A stretch of 64,000 bases of DNA, from positions 1 through 64,000 of the forward strand of contig JADGPG010000072.1 in assembly GCA_017882545.1 (NCBI GenBank). Direction: 5' to 3'. The stretch is from Thermoleophilia bacterium (lineage in GTDB: Bacteria > Actinomycetota > Thermoleophilia > Miltoncostaeales > Miltoncostaeaceae). The translations under genes were made by a program, and so were the position numbers. This document shows, in pieces, positions 34,977-43,050 of this stretch. The first letter of the stretch is position 1; each line of letters starts with the position of its first letter. The notes under the pieces were generated by a model. The model did not search any database. It was not told the DNA's origin and worked only from the letters and a program-made list of their open reading frames with translations.

Positions 34977-35509
34977 TTGGTGAGCTCCTCGGATGCGTAG
35001 TGAACAAGCGACATCACCTCATGCGGCGCGAGGCGCTCGCGGCCGCCGAGAAAGTCCAGTTCGACGATGAAGGCCGTCCCGACCACGACCGCGCCCTGGG
35101 CCTCCACGAGTGCGACCTTGGCGGCACCGGTCCCGCCGGTCGCCAGCAGGTCGTCGTGGATGAGCACCCGCTGGCCAGGATGGAGGGCGCCCTCCTGGAT
35201 CTCCAGCCGGTCTGTTCCGTACTCCAAGTCATAGTCATGCCCGACCGTGACGCCCGGAAGCTTGCCCGGTTTACGTGCCGCGACGAACCCGGCGCCGAGG
35301 GCACGTGCGATTCCGCCACCGAGGATGAACCCGCGCGACTCGGCTCCGAGCACGACATCGACCTCGCGTGGACGCGCCCAGTCGACGATCTGCGCGATCA
35401 CGTAGTCCAGGGCCGACGGGTCGGCGAAGATCGGCATGACGTCGTAGAAGACGATGCCCGGCTTGGGGTGATCCGGGATGCGCCCGATGATGGCGTCGAG
35501 GTCCATCAC
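34973..35509 (-). CDS. apt: Adenine phosphoribosyltransferase
   Basis: The product has 178 residues. It salvages adenine to AMP with PRPP. The PRPP motif is VLIHDDLLATGGTG; the N-terminal IPDHPKPGIVFYDVMPIFAD and GAESRGFILGGGIA are typical. GTG start (or ATG one codon later) overlaps the MerR stop. Fourth gene of the rsiG-like operon. Confidence 0.95.
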   Translation of the reverse strand: MMDLDAIIGRIPDHPKPGIVFYDVMPIFADPSALDYVIAQIVDWARPREVDVVLGAESRGFILGGGIARALGAGFVAARKPGKLPGVTVGHDYDLEYGTDRLEIQEGALHPGQRVLIHDDLLATGGTGAAKVALVEAQGAVVVGTAFIVELDFLGGRERLAPHEVMSLVHYASEELTK

Positions 35510-36225
35510 CCGTTCGGCTGCACGCGGCCACGTAATTCGGTGACCAGCAGCAGGTGACGCATGTGGGATACGAGCCCGGCCAGGTCCTCGAGCGCGTTGA
35601 AGGCCTCGGCCCTGCGGTCCGGGTTGCGCGAGCGCAACCCCGTCGACAGCAGCTGCTCAAGCAGGCTCCCCTCCCGTTCGGCTGCGGTCCGGAAAAGCCG
35701 CAGGTGGCGGGGCTCGACGCCGTATTGCGCCAGCTCGGCGGCGGACTGGACAATCTCGAGGGCGACCTCGTCGAACCCGTCGGAGGAGTCGATAAGGCCG
35801 TAGTCGCCGAGATCGCGCACCAGCGCCGGCGAGGCGCCCGTCCGCTCGAGCAGCTCGTCGAGCGTGTAACGGCGGCTCGGGGCCGGCTCGGACAACCGGG
35901 CGCGCTTGATCTGCTTGGCCTGGGAGGTCGCGCTGAAGCTCGCTGAGGCGCTCGACTCGAGCTCCTGGCGGATTACCCGCAGAGGCAGAAACTCGTCCCG
36001 CTGCAGCCGCAACACCGTGCGGAGGCGCTCAAGATCCTCCTGGGTGAACAGCCGATAGCCACCGGCCGTGCGCTTGGGCGATACCAGCTTCTGGTCCTCG
36101 AGATACCGGATCTTCGAGATCGAGATCGTTGGGAAATCGGCCTTGAGTGCATCGCAGACCGCGCCAATCGACAGCGTCGCCTCGTCGTGCACGCGCTCGG
36201 TCGTCCGCTCGGGCGCTGTGGTCAT
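35506..36225 (-). CDS. MerR-family regulator, FtsR-like
   Basis: The product has 239 residues. N-terminal MerR winged helix: LSIGAVCDALKADFPTISIS, KIRYLEDQKLVSPKRTAGGY, RLFTQEDLERLRTVLRLQ. The long C-terminal half (YTLDELLERTGASPALVRDL, ending in an HLLLVTELR helix) fits FtsR, which in corynebacteria activates ftsZ and is encoded next to the FHA protein GarA/OdhI, exactly as here. The overlap with the FHA gene is four bases. Direct role in division is inferred from family and synteny. Confidence 0.8.
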   Translation of the reverse strand: MTTAPERTTERVHDEATLSIGAVCDALKADFPTISISKIRYLEDQKLVSPKRTAGGYRLFTQEDLERLRTVLRLQRDEFLPLRVIRQELESSASASFSATSQAKQIKRARLSEPAPSRRYTLDELLERTGASPALVRDLGDYGLIDSSDGFDEVALEIVQSAAELAQYGVEPRHLRLFRTAAEREGSLLEQLLSTGLRSRNPDRRAEAFNALEDLAGLVSHMRHLLLVTELRGRVQPNG

Positions 36226-36677
36226 GGGTTCAGAAGCACTAGTCGAAACTTGCCGACCTGAACCTCGTCCCCGTTTTGCAGGCGTTCCTCGTCGTGGATC
36301 CGCCGCCGGTTGACATACGTGCCGTTTAGGCTGCCCAGATCGCGGAGCACGAGGCCTTCGACCCGGTGCTCAATCTGGGAGTGGTGACGGCTAACGGTGA
36401 TGTCATCGAGGAAGATATCCGCCTCGGGCGAGCGCCCGATGGTGACGATCCCGGTCCGTGGAATTGGAAAGACGATCCCGGTCGGACCGCCGGCACGGAC
36501 GGCGAGGACGGGGCCCTCGAGGTTGTCGGCATCCTCGATACCGAACACCGGTCCATCGACGACGTTGAACGGCCCCGTGCTCTCCAGGGTCACGCCGTCG
36601 GGGTGCAGCGGCGCGCCACAGTTGCTGCAGAAACGATGCGAGGCGCTCTGCTGCTGATCACATTCGGGACAGCGCAC
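36222..36677 (-). CDS. FHA-domain protein with N-terminal zinc ribbon (GarA-like)
   Basis: The product has 151 residues. The N-terminus has CPECDQQ and CSNCG, a four-Cys zinc ribbon. Residues about 70-150 are an FHA phosphothreonine-binding domain: TIGRSPEADIFLDD, VSRHHSQIEH, LGSLNGTYVNRRR. In actinobacteria GarA/OdhI regulates 2-oxoglutarate metabolism when phosphorylated by Ser/Thr kinases on an N-terminal ETTS motif. Here no ETTS is seen, but LESTGPF sits between ribbon and FHA. Next to ftsR-like as in Mycobacterium. Confidence 0.82.
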   Translation of the reverse strand: MRCPECDQQQSASHRFCSNCGAPLHPDGVTLESTGPFNVVDGPVFGIEDADNLEGPVLAVRAGGPTGIVFPIPRTGIVTIGRSPEADIFLDDITVSRHHSQIEHRVEGLVLRDLGSLNGTYVNRRRIHDEERLQNGDEVQVGKFRLVLLNP

Positions 36678-36682
36678 GACTG

Positions 36683-36958
36683 CTACTCCGTTCCGCCGGG
36701 GTCCTCTTGGAGCCGGTCCACATCCGGAATGCGACCGGCGAGAATCCGGGCGAGAGCATCCACGTCCACCACAGACAGCGCCCCCTCATCCTTTGTGGTG
36801 AGCCGGCGGACGAGCTCCTGGCGGAGCATGTCGATCCTCCCGTGCAGCACCCGGCGCTGCATCGAGACCTCACGCTCAGCTTGAGTCAGATCCTTGATGA
36901 GCTGTTTGAGCTCGATATCGGGGAGTAACGCAAGGTCGGGAAGCGGGTCGAGCTCCAT
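36683..36958 (-). CDS. RsiG-like c-di-GMP-responsive anti-sigma factor candidate
   Basis: The product has 91 residues from ATG 36958 (AAGGAG seven bases upstream). LPDLALLPDIELKQLIKDL leads into a helical hairpin carrying E28-x3-S32-x2-R35-x3-H39-x3-D43, matching the c-di-GMP signature of RsiG as I recall it, E(x3)S(x2)R(x3)Q(x3)D, with His for Gln. RsiG holds the WhiG sigma factor when loaded with c-di-GMP. No WhiG gene is in the window, so the partner is unknown. First gene of the operon with FHA, MerR, apt and ppgK. Confidence 0.65.
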   Translation of the reverse strand: MELDPLPDLALLPDIELKQLIKDLTQAEREVSMQRRVLHGRIDMLRQELVRRLTTKDEGALSVVDVDALARILAGRIPDVDRLQEDPGGTE

Positions 36959-36989
36959 CTGAGTGGCTCCTTCGCGGTGGCAGATCGAC

Positions 36990-37019
36990 AGCATAGCGCC
37001 ACAAGGGGCGAACCCTCAA
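36990..37019 (-). promoter_or_regulatory. Probable promoter of the rsiG-like operon
   Basis: On the minus strand TTGAGG (37014-37019) and TATGCT (36990-36995) are separated by 18 bases, the same spacer and -10 as the recA promoter. The -35 overlaps the palindrome at 37015-37031. Confidence 0.5.
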
Positions 37020-37031
37020 CTTCGGGTTGAG
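37015..37031. promoter_or_regulatory. Palindrome CTCAAC-N5-GTTGAG at the pgsA stop and rsiG-like promoter
   Basis: CTCAAC (37015-37020) and GTTGAG (37026-37031) flank TTCGG. The element covers the pgsA stop codon and the -35 of the next operon. The same half-sites recur at 34216-34232. Either a short terminator for pgsA or an operator for the rsiG-like operon. Confidence 0.45.
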
Positions 37032-37585
37032 ATACCTCTCCCCCGCAATGTACCGACCGCCACCCAGACGTAGTGCCCAAAACTGGCCACCGACAGGACA
37101 ACCGCGATCCAGAAGAGGATGTCAATCCACGTGGCCGTGCTTAACAGCGCCAGTCCTACGGCCGTCATGGCCAGAAACGACGAGGTCTTGCCGAACATAT
37201 CCACGCGAAGGTCGATGCCGGAGTTGCGCATGACGATGACCCCGATGATCAGCGCGGCATCCCGTACCAGGATGATCAACGGGCCCAGCGGGCCGAACCG
37301 GCCGATCGCGATCAGGCCGATGAGCCCGACGGCGACCAGCATGCGATCCGCGAACGGGTCGGCGATACGACCGAAGTCCGATTCGGCATGCAGCGCACGG
37401 GCCAATTTCCCGTCGATGAAATCGGTGATGGCGACCGCTGCGAACGTCCATGCGGCCATCGCGCTGGTTGGGCCACCGTCAGCGGCCAGCATCCAGACGA
37501 TCACTGGCAGCGCGAGCAGCCGCGCCACCGTCAGCGCGTTCGGTACCCAGGTCAGCCGGCTGGCTGTGTGTGGACTGACGCGCAT
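37016..37585 (-). CDS. pgsA: CDP-diacylglycerol-glycerol-3-phosphate phosphatidyltransferase family protein
   Basis: The product has 189 residues and several TM helices. The CDP-alcohol phosphotransferase signature is complete: DFIDGKLAR, then FGRIADPFADR (D-x2-D-G-x2-A-R-x8-G-x3-D-x3-D). VPNALTVARLLALPVI is the typical start of PgsA. It commits CDP-diacylglycerol, made by CdsA at 46-47 kb, to phosphatidylglycerol. ATG 37585 is only 12 bases after the tRNA-Pro 3' end and has a pyrimidine-rich leader without ribosome site. Confidence 0.88.
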   Translation of the reverse strand: MRVSPHTASRLTWVPNALTVARLLALPVIVWMLAADGGPTSAMAAWTFAAVAITDFIDGKLARALHAESDFGRIADPFADRMLVAVGLIGLIAIGRFGPLGPLIILVRDAALIIGVIVMRNSGIDLRVDMFGKTSSFLAMTAVGLALLSTATWIDILFWIAVVLSVASFGHYVWVAVGTLRGRGISTRS

Positions 37586-37594
37586 GAGAAAGAG

Positions 37595-37671
<77 letters not shown>

Positions 37672-37678
37672 TGACACG

Positions 37679-37706
37679 GGGCAAGGCTACCACAGCCTAT
37701 TTGCCC
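37679..37706 (-). terminator. Hairpin between proS and tRNA-Pro
   Basis: GGGCAA (37679-37684) pairs with TTGCCC (37701-37706) and GGCT (37685-37688) with AGCC (37694-37697), with a three-base bulge. Probably ends proS transcripts. TAGGCT inside it on the minus strand is 22 bases before the tRNA and could be the tRNA -10 box. Confidence 0.45.
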
Positions 37707-37751
37707 TCCCCCGGCGCCGCGGCCCCCGCGCGGGCGACCGGGAGGCCGCCG

Positions 37752-39503
37752 TCACCGCTGGCGCGACCAGAGACTCAGGATCGCCTCGGCGGCCCCGTGC
37801 AGGGGAACGTCGCACCGCTCGCGCCCGCGGCGGACCTGCACCTCAAGCGGCCCGTCGGGCAGCGTGCGCTTGCCGATGGTCACACGAATCGGGCAGCCCA
37901 GCAACTCGGCCTCGACGAACTTCTCGCCCGGCTTGGTCGCCTCACGGTCGTCGAGCAGGACCTCGAGCCCCAGGTCGGTCAGCTGCCCGAACAGGGCGGC
38001 GGCAAAGTCTGCCTGCGGGGTCGCCGCATCGCCGACAAGAACGATATGGACGTCGAACGGCGCGAGCGCCTTCGGCCAGACGATGCCGGCCTCGTCGTGG
38101 GACTGCTCAATGGCGGCCGCCAGCACACGGGCGGGGCCGATCCCGTACGAGCCCATGACGATCGGCCGCTCTTGGCTGTCCGCGTTGAGATAGGTCGCAC
38201 CGAGCGGTTCGGAGTACTTAGTGCCCAGCTTGAAAATGTTGCCGATCTCGATGACCGGCTCCAATACCAGCGGCTCGCCCGAGACCGGGCAGCCTTCGCC
38301 GGCCAGCACGGTCCGGATGTCGGCCTGCTCCGCGGCGAAGTCGCGCCCGAGCACGACCCCGCGCAGATGTTCTCCGTCGCGGTTGGCTCCGGTGACGTAG
38401 TGGCCCGTTGCGATCGTCGGATCGGCAACGATCCGCACTCCCTCGAGACCGACGGGCCCGATCGACCCCGGCCCGGCGCCAAACCACTCCCGGATCTCAT
38501 CCGGCTGTGCCGGCCGGTGCCGGCCAACGACGTGGCTGAGCTTCTTTTCGTGCAGCGCGTGCTCGCCGCGCACCAGCGCAAGCACCGGCCCGGTGTCCGT
38601 CACGACCACGACGCTTTTGCACATCCGCCCAGTCGGCAGCCCGGTCGCCGCCGAGAGCTCCTCGATCGTTCCGATCCCCGGCGTCGGAAACGGCTCATAG
38701 GCGGCCGGAGTCTCGCCGAAGTCGGGGTCGATCGCGACCGACACCGCGAGCTCGACGTTGGCCGCGTACGCGCCCGACGGGGCCCGGGCGATCGTGTCCT
38801 CGCCGGCCGGGCTCGGCGCCATGAACTCGTGCGCGCCCATTCCCCCCATCATCCCGACATCCGATTCGACCATGTACCAATCGAGTCCGGCGCGGTCGAA
38901 CATGCGAGCGTAAGCCTCGGCATGCGCCTCGTACGACCTTGCCAGGCCCGCCTCGTCAACATCGAGCGAATACGAGTCTTTCATGGTGAATTCGCGCACC
39001 CGCAGAATGCCGCTCTTGGGGCGCGGCTCGTCACGAAGCTTGGTCTGAAACTGGTACCAGCTCTGCGGGAGGTCGCGGTATGAACGGATTTCCCGCGCCG
39101 CATGCCAGGTGATGATTTCCTCATGGGTCATCCCGAGCACCATCGCCCGCCCACTCCGGTCTTGGAGGCGAAACTGCTCGTCCAACCCGTATCGCCCCGT
39201 GGCCTCCCAGATCTCCGCCGGTTGCATCACCGGCAGCTGGAACTCCTGAGCCCCGATCCGGTCCATCTCCTCACGGATGACGGTGGTGATCCGCCCCAAC
39301 GACCGCAGACCGAACGGCAGGAAGCTGTAAAGCCCGGACGCCAGCTGACGCACAAGTCCGGCGCGAACCATCAGCTTGTGGCTGATCGCCTCGGCGTCGG
39401 CCGGCGCATCGCGCAGGGTGGGCCAAAACCGTCCGGACAAACGCATGGACCCGCCGCGCGGGGCGGCGGGCATACGCCAAATGTGTGGAGAGTCGTCGCT
39501 CAT
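37752..39503 (-). CDS. proS: Prolyl-tRNA synthetase, bacterial type with editing domain
   Basis: The product has 583 residues. Class II motifs: motif 1 near LPFGLRSLGRITTVIREEMD, motif 2 in QFQTKLRDEPRPKSGILRVREF, motif 3 as GSYGIGPARVLAAAIEQ. An insertion at about 230-390 (TGRMCKSVVVVTDTGPVLAL, GPVGLEGVRIVAD) is the YbaK-like editing domain that removes Ala-tRNA-Pro. A C-terminal anticodon-binding domain follows. TAGGGT (39512-39517, minus) ends eight bases before the ATG, so the mRNA is probably leaderless. tRNA-Pro lies 80 bases downstream. Confidence 0.97.
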   Translation of the reverse strand: MSDDSPHIWRMPAAPRGGSMRLSGRFWPTLRDAPADAEAISHKLMVRAGLVRQLASGLYSFLPFGLRSLGRITTVIREEMDRIGAQEFQLPVMQPAEIWEATGRYGLDEQFRLQDRSGRAMVLGMTHEEIITWHAAREIRSYRDLPQSWYQFQTKLRDEPRPKSGILRVREFTMKDSYSLDVDEAGLARSYEAHAEAYARMFDRAGLDWYMVESDVGMMGGMGAHEFMAPSPAGEDTIARAPSGAYAANVELAVSVAIDPDFGETPAAYEPFPTPGIGTIEELSAATGLPTGRMCKSVVVVTDTGPVLALVRGEHALHEKKLSHVVGRHRPAQPDEIREWFGAGPGSIGPVGLEGVRIVADPTIATGHYVTGANRDGEHLRGVVLGRDFAAEQADIRTVLAGEGCPVSGEPLVLEPVIEIGNIFKLGTKYSEPLGATYLNADSQERPIVMGSYGIGPARVLAAAIEQSHDEAGIVWPKALAPFDVHIVLVGDAATPQADFAAALFGQLTDLGLEVLLDDREATKPGEKFVEAELLGCPIRVTIGKRTLPDGPLEVQVRRGRERCDVPLHGAAEAILSLWSRQR

Positions 39504-39542
39504 GACGTCGCACCCTATCGTGCCGGGGCGGCGCCTTTGGGC

Positions 39543-40787
39543 CTAGTCCGCTGTGGCGGCGGCGCCGACGCGCGGATAGTGCGATTCGACATATTCCTCG
39601 ACCATGGCGATGAATTCGTCCGCCAGATGGTCACCCTCAAGCGTGGCGACCTTCTCCCCGTCCACGTACACCGGAGCACGTGGGGATTCGCCAGTTCCCG
39701 GCAGGCTGATGCCGATGCCGGCGGCGCGGCTCTCCCCGGGTCCGTTGACGATGCAGCCCATCACGGCAACCGTAAGATCGGCAACGCCCGGACGTTCGAC
39801 CTTCCAGGCCTCCATCCGGCCGGACAGGTGGCCCTCGATACGCTGAGCCAGCTCCTGGAACACGGTGCTGGTGGTGCGCCCGCAGCCCGGGCAGGCCGTC
39901 ACCTGCGGTCGGAACTGGCGCAGGCCCAGCGACTGCAGCAGCTCGCAGCAGACGCGGACCTCGAGCGAACGGTCCGCGCCCGGCTCCGGGGTAAGGCTCG
40001 CGCGGATCGTGTCACCAATTCCCTGCTGGAGGAGGATCGCCAGGGCGGCTGAGCTGGCGACGATCCCCTTACTGGACATGCCGGCCTCGGTCAGGCCCAA
40101 ATGCAGAGGGTAGTCGCAGCGTGCCGCGAGTTCTTCGTAGACGGCGACCATCTCCTGGAGACGGCTCGCCTTACACGACAGGACGATCTTGTCGTGGGCC
40201 AGGCCAAGCTCCTCGGCGGCCTCGGCCGACGACACGGCGCTGGCGATCATCGCTTCGCGGACGACCACGTCCGCCGCCTGCGGTTCGGGGCGGCGCGCAT
40301 TGAGGTCCATCAGTTCGTCGAGCAACTCCGGATCCAACGAACCGAAGTTGACACCGATCCGCACGGGGCGGTCGAAGTCGATCGCGACACCCACAATCTC
40401 GGAGAAGTGCGCGTCATGGCGCGCACCGCGCCCGACGTTACCGGGGTTGATCCGGTACTTGGCAAGCGCGTCCGCGCAATCCGGAAATTCGCGCAGCAGC
40501 GTGTGGCCGTTGTAGTGGAAGTCGCCGACCAGCGGGACGTCGACCCCATGGACCTCCTCCAGGCGGGAGCGGATCTCGGCCACCCGCGCGGCGCTCGCGC
40601 GGTTGTTGACCGTGATGCGCACGATCTCAGAACCCGCACGGGCGAGCGCCGCGACCTGCTCTGCCGTCGCGCTCGCGTCGGCCGTGTCGGTATTGGTCAT
40701 CGACTGGACCACGACCGGTGCACCGCCGCCGATGGTCACCGACCCGACGCGGCATGCCGCGCTCACCCGTCGCGTGGACTCATTCAT
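39543..40787 (-). CDS. ispG: 4-hydroxy-3-methylbut-2-enyl diphosphate synthase
   Basis: The product has 414 residues. A 4Fe-4S enzyme of the MEP isoprenoid pathway. N-terminal [16 protein letters not shown]-barrel FGVNFGSLD-like segment [13 protein letters not shown], and the C-terminal iron-sulfur part with [12 protein letters not shown] and [17 protein letters not shown]. Third gene of dxr-rseP-ispG, 12 bases after rseP. With dxr it feeds undecaprenyl phosphate synthesis by UppS. Confidence 0.97.
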   Translation of the reverse strand: MNESTRRVSAACRVGSVTIGGGAPVVVQSMTNTDTADASATAEQVAALARAGSEIVRITVNNRASAARVAEIRSRLEEVHGVDVPLVGDFHYNGHTLLREFPDCADALAKYRINPGNVGRGARHDAHFSEIVGVAIDFDRPVRIGVNFGSLDPELLDELMDLNARRPEPQAADVVVREAMIASAVSSAEAAEELGLAHDKIVLSCKASRLQEMVAVYEELAARCDYPLHLGLTEAGMSSKGIVASSAALAILLQQGIGDTIRASLTPEPGADRSLEVRVCCELLQSLGLRQFRPQVTACPGCGRTTSTVFQELAQRIEGHLSGRMEAWKVERPGVADLTVAVMGCIVNGPGESRAAGIGISLPGTGESPRAPVYVDGEKVATLEGDHLADEFIAMVEEYVESHYPRVGAAATAD

Positions 40788-40799
40788 TGCTGGCCAAGC

Positions 40800-41882
40800 C
40801 TACTTGCCGAGCACGGTGCCGTTGGCGATGTTGATGACGTCCTTCTGGGCGACGACGACGAACAGGAGGAGCATCAGCGCGATGCCCACAACCGCCGCGC
40901 GTTCAAAGGCGGCCGACGACAAGGCCCTGCCCCGGATCCGCTCGATGACCGCAAACAAGATGTGCCCGCCGTCAAGCGGCGGGATCGGGATCAGATTGAA
41001 GATCGCTAGCGCGAGGCTCAACACGCCGGTGAACGCCAGGACCGTCGCAGCGCCGCGTGACGCCACCTCGGTGTAGACCGCTCCGACGCCGATCACGCTC
41101 TGAACCTGGGTGGGCGTCTGAAACAGACGAACGCCGGTCTCGCGGACGACGAACCATGTGTAGTCGATGCCCTTCCAGACGCCAACCGCGGGGCCGGCCT
41201 GGGCGGTCCCGTAGCCGAACCCGACCCCGAGATGGCCGATACAGCCCTTTTGAGTCGCCGGGCTGCAAGGTGCGCCGGTCGGCGTGACCGACCTGAGCCG
41301 CACCGTGCGAGTGACGTCGGTCCCGTCGTGGGCGTACGTGAGGTGTACCAACGCGCCGGGGTGCGCGGTGAGGATCGTGCGGAAGACTGCCGGGTCGACG
41401 GCCGTCTGGCCGTTGATCGCGACGACCGTATCGCCGGGGCGCATCCCGGCGTTCGCGGCCGGCGACTGCACCTCGACCTGGGCGAGCCGGGCGACCGGCG
41501 CTCCGCCGTTCGGAATCCCGATCCAGTACATCGCGGTGAACGCGACAACCGCGACCAGGACGTTCACGAGCGGACCCGCGGCGATCGTCGCGATCTTGCG
41601 CCACATCGTGGCTGAATAGTACGCACGGGGAACGAGATCCTCGGGGATCTCCTCGTCCCGAGACATCCCGCTGATCTTCACGTAGCCGCCGATCGGCAAC
41701 CATCCGATCGCGTACTGGGTCTCCCCCCGCGTCACGCTGGCGATCGGCCGTCCCATGAAGACCGAGAACCGCTCGACCCGCATCCCGCACCACTTGGCGA
41801 CCACCATGTGGCCCGCCTCGTGGACGAGTACCAGGAAGATCAGAATCCCAACGAATTCGAGGAGATAGCCCCAGGTACTCAC
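40800..41882 (-). CDS. rseP: Site-2 protease family zinc metalloprotease RseP
   Basis: The product has 360 residues. Intramembrane protease: VLVHEAGHMVVAKW (HExxH) in the first TM helix, one PDZ domain (AGMRPGDTVVAINGQ), and the third metal ligand motif NLIPIPPLDGGHILF in a later helix. It cleaves anti-sigma factors or signal-peptide remnants. GTG start overlaps the dxr stop. The dxr-rseP-ispG order is widely conserved. Confidence 0.94.
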   Translation of the reverse strand: MSTWGYLLEFVGILIFLVLVHEAGHMVVAKWCGMRVERFSVFMGRPIASVTRGETQYAIGWLPIGGYVKISGMSRDEEIPEDLVPRAYYSATMWRKIATIAAGPLVNVLVAVVAFTAMYWIGIPNGGAPVARLAQVEVQSPAANAGMRPGDTVVAINGQTAVDPAVFRTILTAHPGALVHLTYAHDGTDVTRTVRLRSVTPTGAPCSPATQKGCIGHLGVGFGYGTAQAGPAVGVWKGIDYTWFVVRETGVRLFQTPTQVQSVIGVGAVYTEVASRGAATVLAFTGVLSLALAIFNLIPIPPLDGGHILFAVIERIRGRALSSAAFERAAVVGIALMLLLFVVVAQKDVINIANGTVLGK

Positions 41883-42988
41883 GCGCCCACCCCCGCCAGG
41901 GCTATCGTGACCTCGTCGCGGGCCAGACGGTCCGCCTCGAGCACCGCAGCGAGCTCATCGCCCCGGCCACCGGACACCCGCTCAAGCGCCGCCTCGACGA
42001 GGGCGGCGATATCGAGGAAACCGATGCGCCCACCCAGGAACGCCGCAACCGCGACCTCGTTGGCCGCGTTCAGCACGGCGGGCGCGGTGCCGCCGGTGCG
42101 TCCGGCCTCCCACGCGAGGGCAAGGCAGCGGAACGTGTCGAGATCCGGCTCCATGAATTCGAGAGTACGCCCTACAAGCGGCATTTCCCCCCGGGCCGGT
42201 GGAGCGTCGGGCCAGCGCAGGCCGAATCCAATCGGCACCCGCATATCGGCTGGCCCGAGGTGGGCCAGGACCGATCCGTCGTCGAGACGGATCATCGCAT
42301 GCACGACCGACTGCGGATGTACCACGACCTCGATGCGGTCGTATCCGACACCAAAAAGGTGGTGGGCCTCGATAACCTCGAGCCCCTTGTTCATGAGCGT
42401 CGCCGAGTCGATCGTAATCTTGGCGCCCATCGTCCAGGTGGGATGGGCGAGCGCGTCTGCCGCGACGACGCCCGCCAGATCGGCGGCTTTCCGGCCACGG
42501 AAGGGGCCGCCCGAGGCGGTCAGGGTGACCGTGCGCAGCCGCTCCGCCGGCACAGTGGCAATCAGCTGAAAGGCGGCCGAGTGTTCGGAGTCGACCGGAA
42601 TGAGGTCGGCGCCGGTCCGCGCCCGGACGGCGGCCACGATCTCGCCCCCGGCGACGAGGGTCTCTTTATTGGCCAGCGCGACCGGCAGTCCCCGCTCCAA
42701 TGCCGCAAGCGTGGGCTGGAGACCGGCGGCGCCGACTAGCGCGTTGAGGACGAGGTCCGGCTGGGCGGCGTCGATCAGATCGCCGAGATCGTCACTCGCC
42801 GCAACCGTCCCGCCCCCCGCCGCGCAGGCCGTGTGCGTGACGCCGTGGGCCGCGGCCTGCTCGCGCATCTGGTCGACCCGCGTGCCGCACGCCAGCCCGC
42901 AGGCCGCCAGATCGGGGCACGCGTCGATGACCTCCAGGGCCTGAACACCGATCGAGCCGGTGGATCCTAAAACGAGAATGCGCCGCAC
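41879..42988 (-). CDS. dxr: 1-deoxy-D-xylulose 5-phosphate reductoisomerase
   Basis: The product has 369 residues from GTG 42988. NADPH motif ILVLGSTGSIGVQAL; substrate loop VDSEHSAAFQL; LTASGGPFRGRK; TIDSATLMNKGLEVIEAHHLF. It makes 2-C-methyl-D-erythritol 4-phosphate. TAGACT (42997-43002, minus) ends eight bases before the GTG, predicting a leaderless mRNA independent of the M42 gene upstream. The longer in-frame extension to 43174 runs into that gene and is not conserved. Confidence 0.96.
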   Translation of the reverse strand: MRRILVLGSTGSIGVQALEVIDACPDLAACGLACGTRVDQMREQAAAHGVTHTACAAGGGTVAASDDLGDLIDAAQPDLVLNALVGAAGLQPTLAALERGLPVALANKETLVAGGEIVAAVRARTGADLIPVDSEHSAAFQLIATVPAERLRTVTLTASGGPFRGRKAADLAGVVAADALAHPTWTMGAKITIDSATLMNKGLEVIEAHHLFGVGYDRIEVVVHPQSVVHAMIRLDDGSVLAHLGPADMRVPIGFGLRWPDAPPARGEMPLVGRTLEFMEPDLDTFRCLALAWEAGRTGGTAPAVLNAANEVAVAAFLGGRIGFLDIAALVEAALERVSGGRGDELAAVLEADRLARDEVTIALAGVGA

Positions 42989-43050
42989 GAGGTCCCAGTC
43001 TAGCGGGGGTTTCGCGCGCCCCGACTCCCTCCGGTCACCGCGGGACCCGC

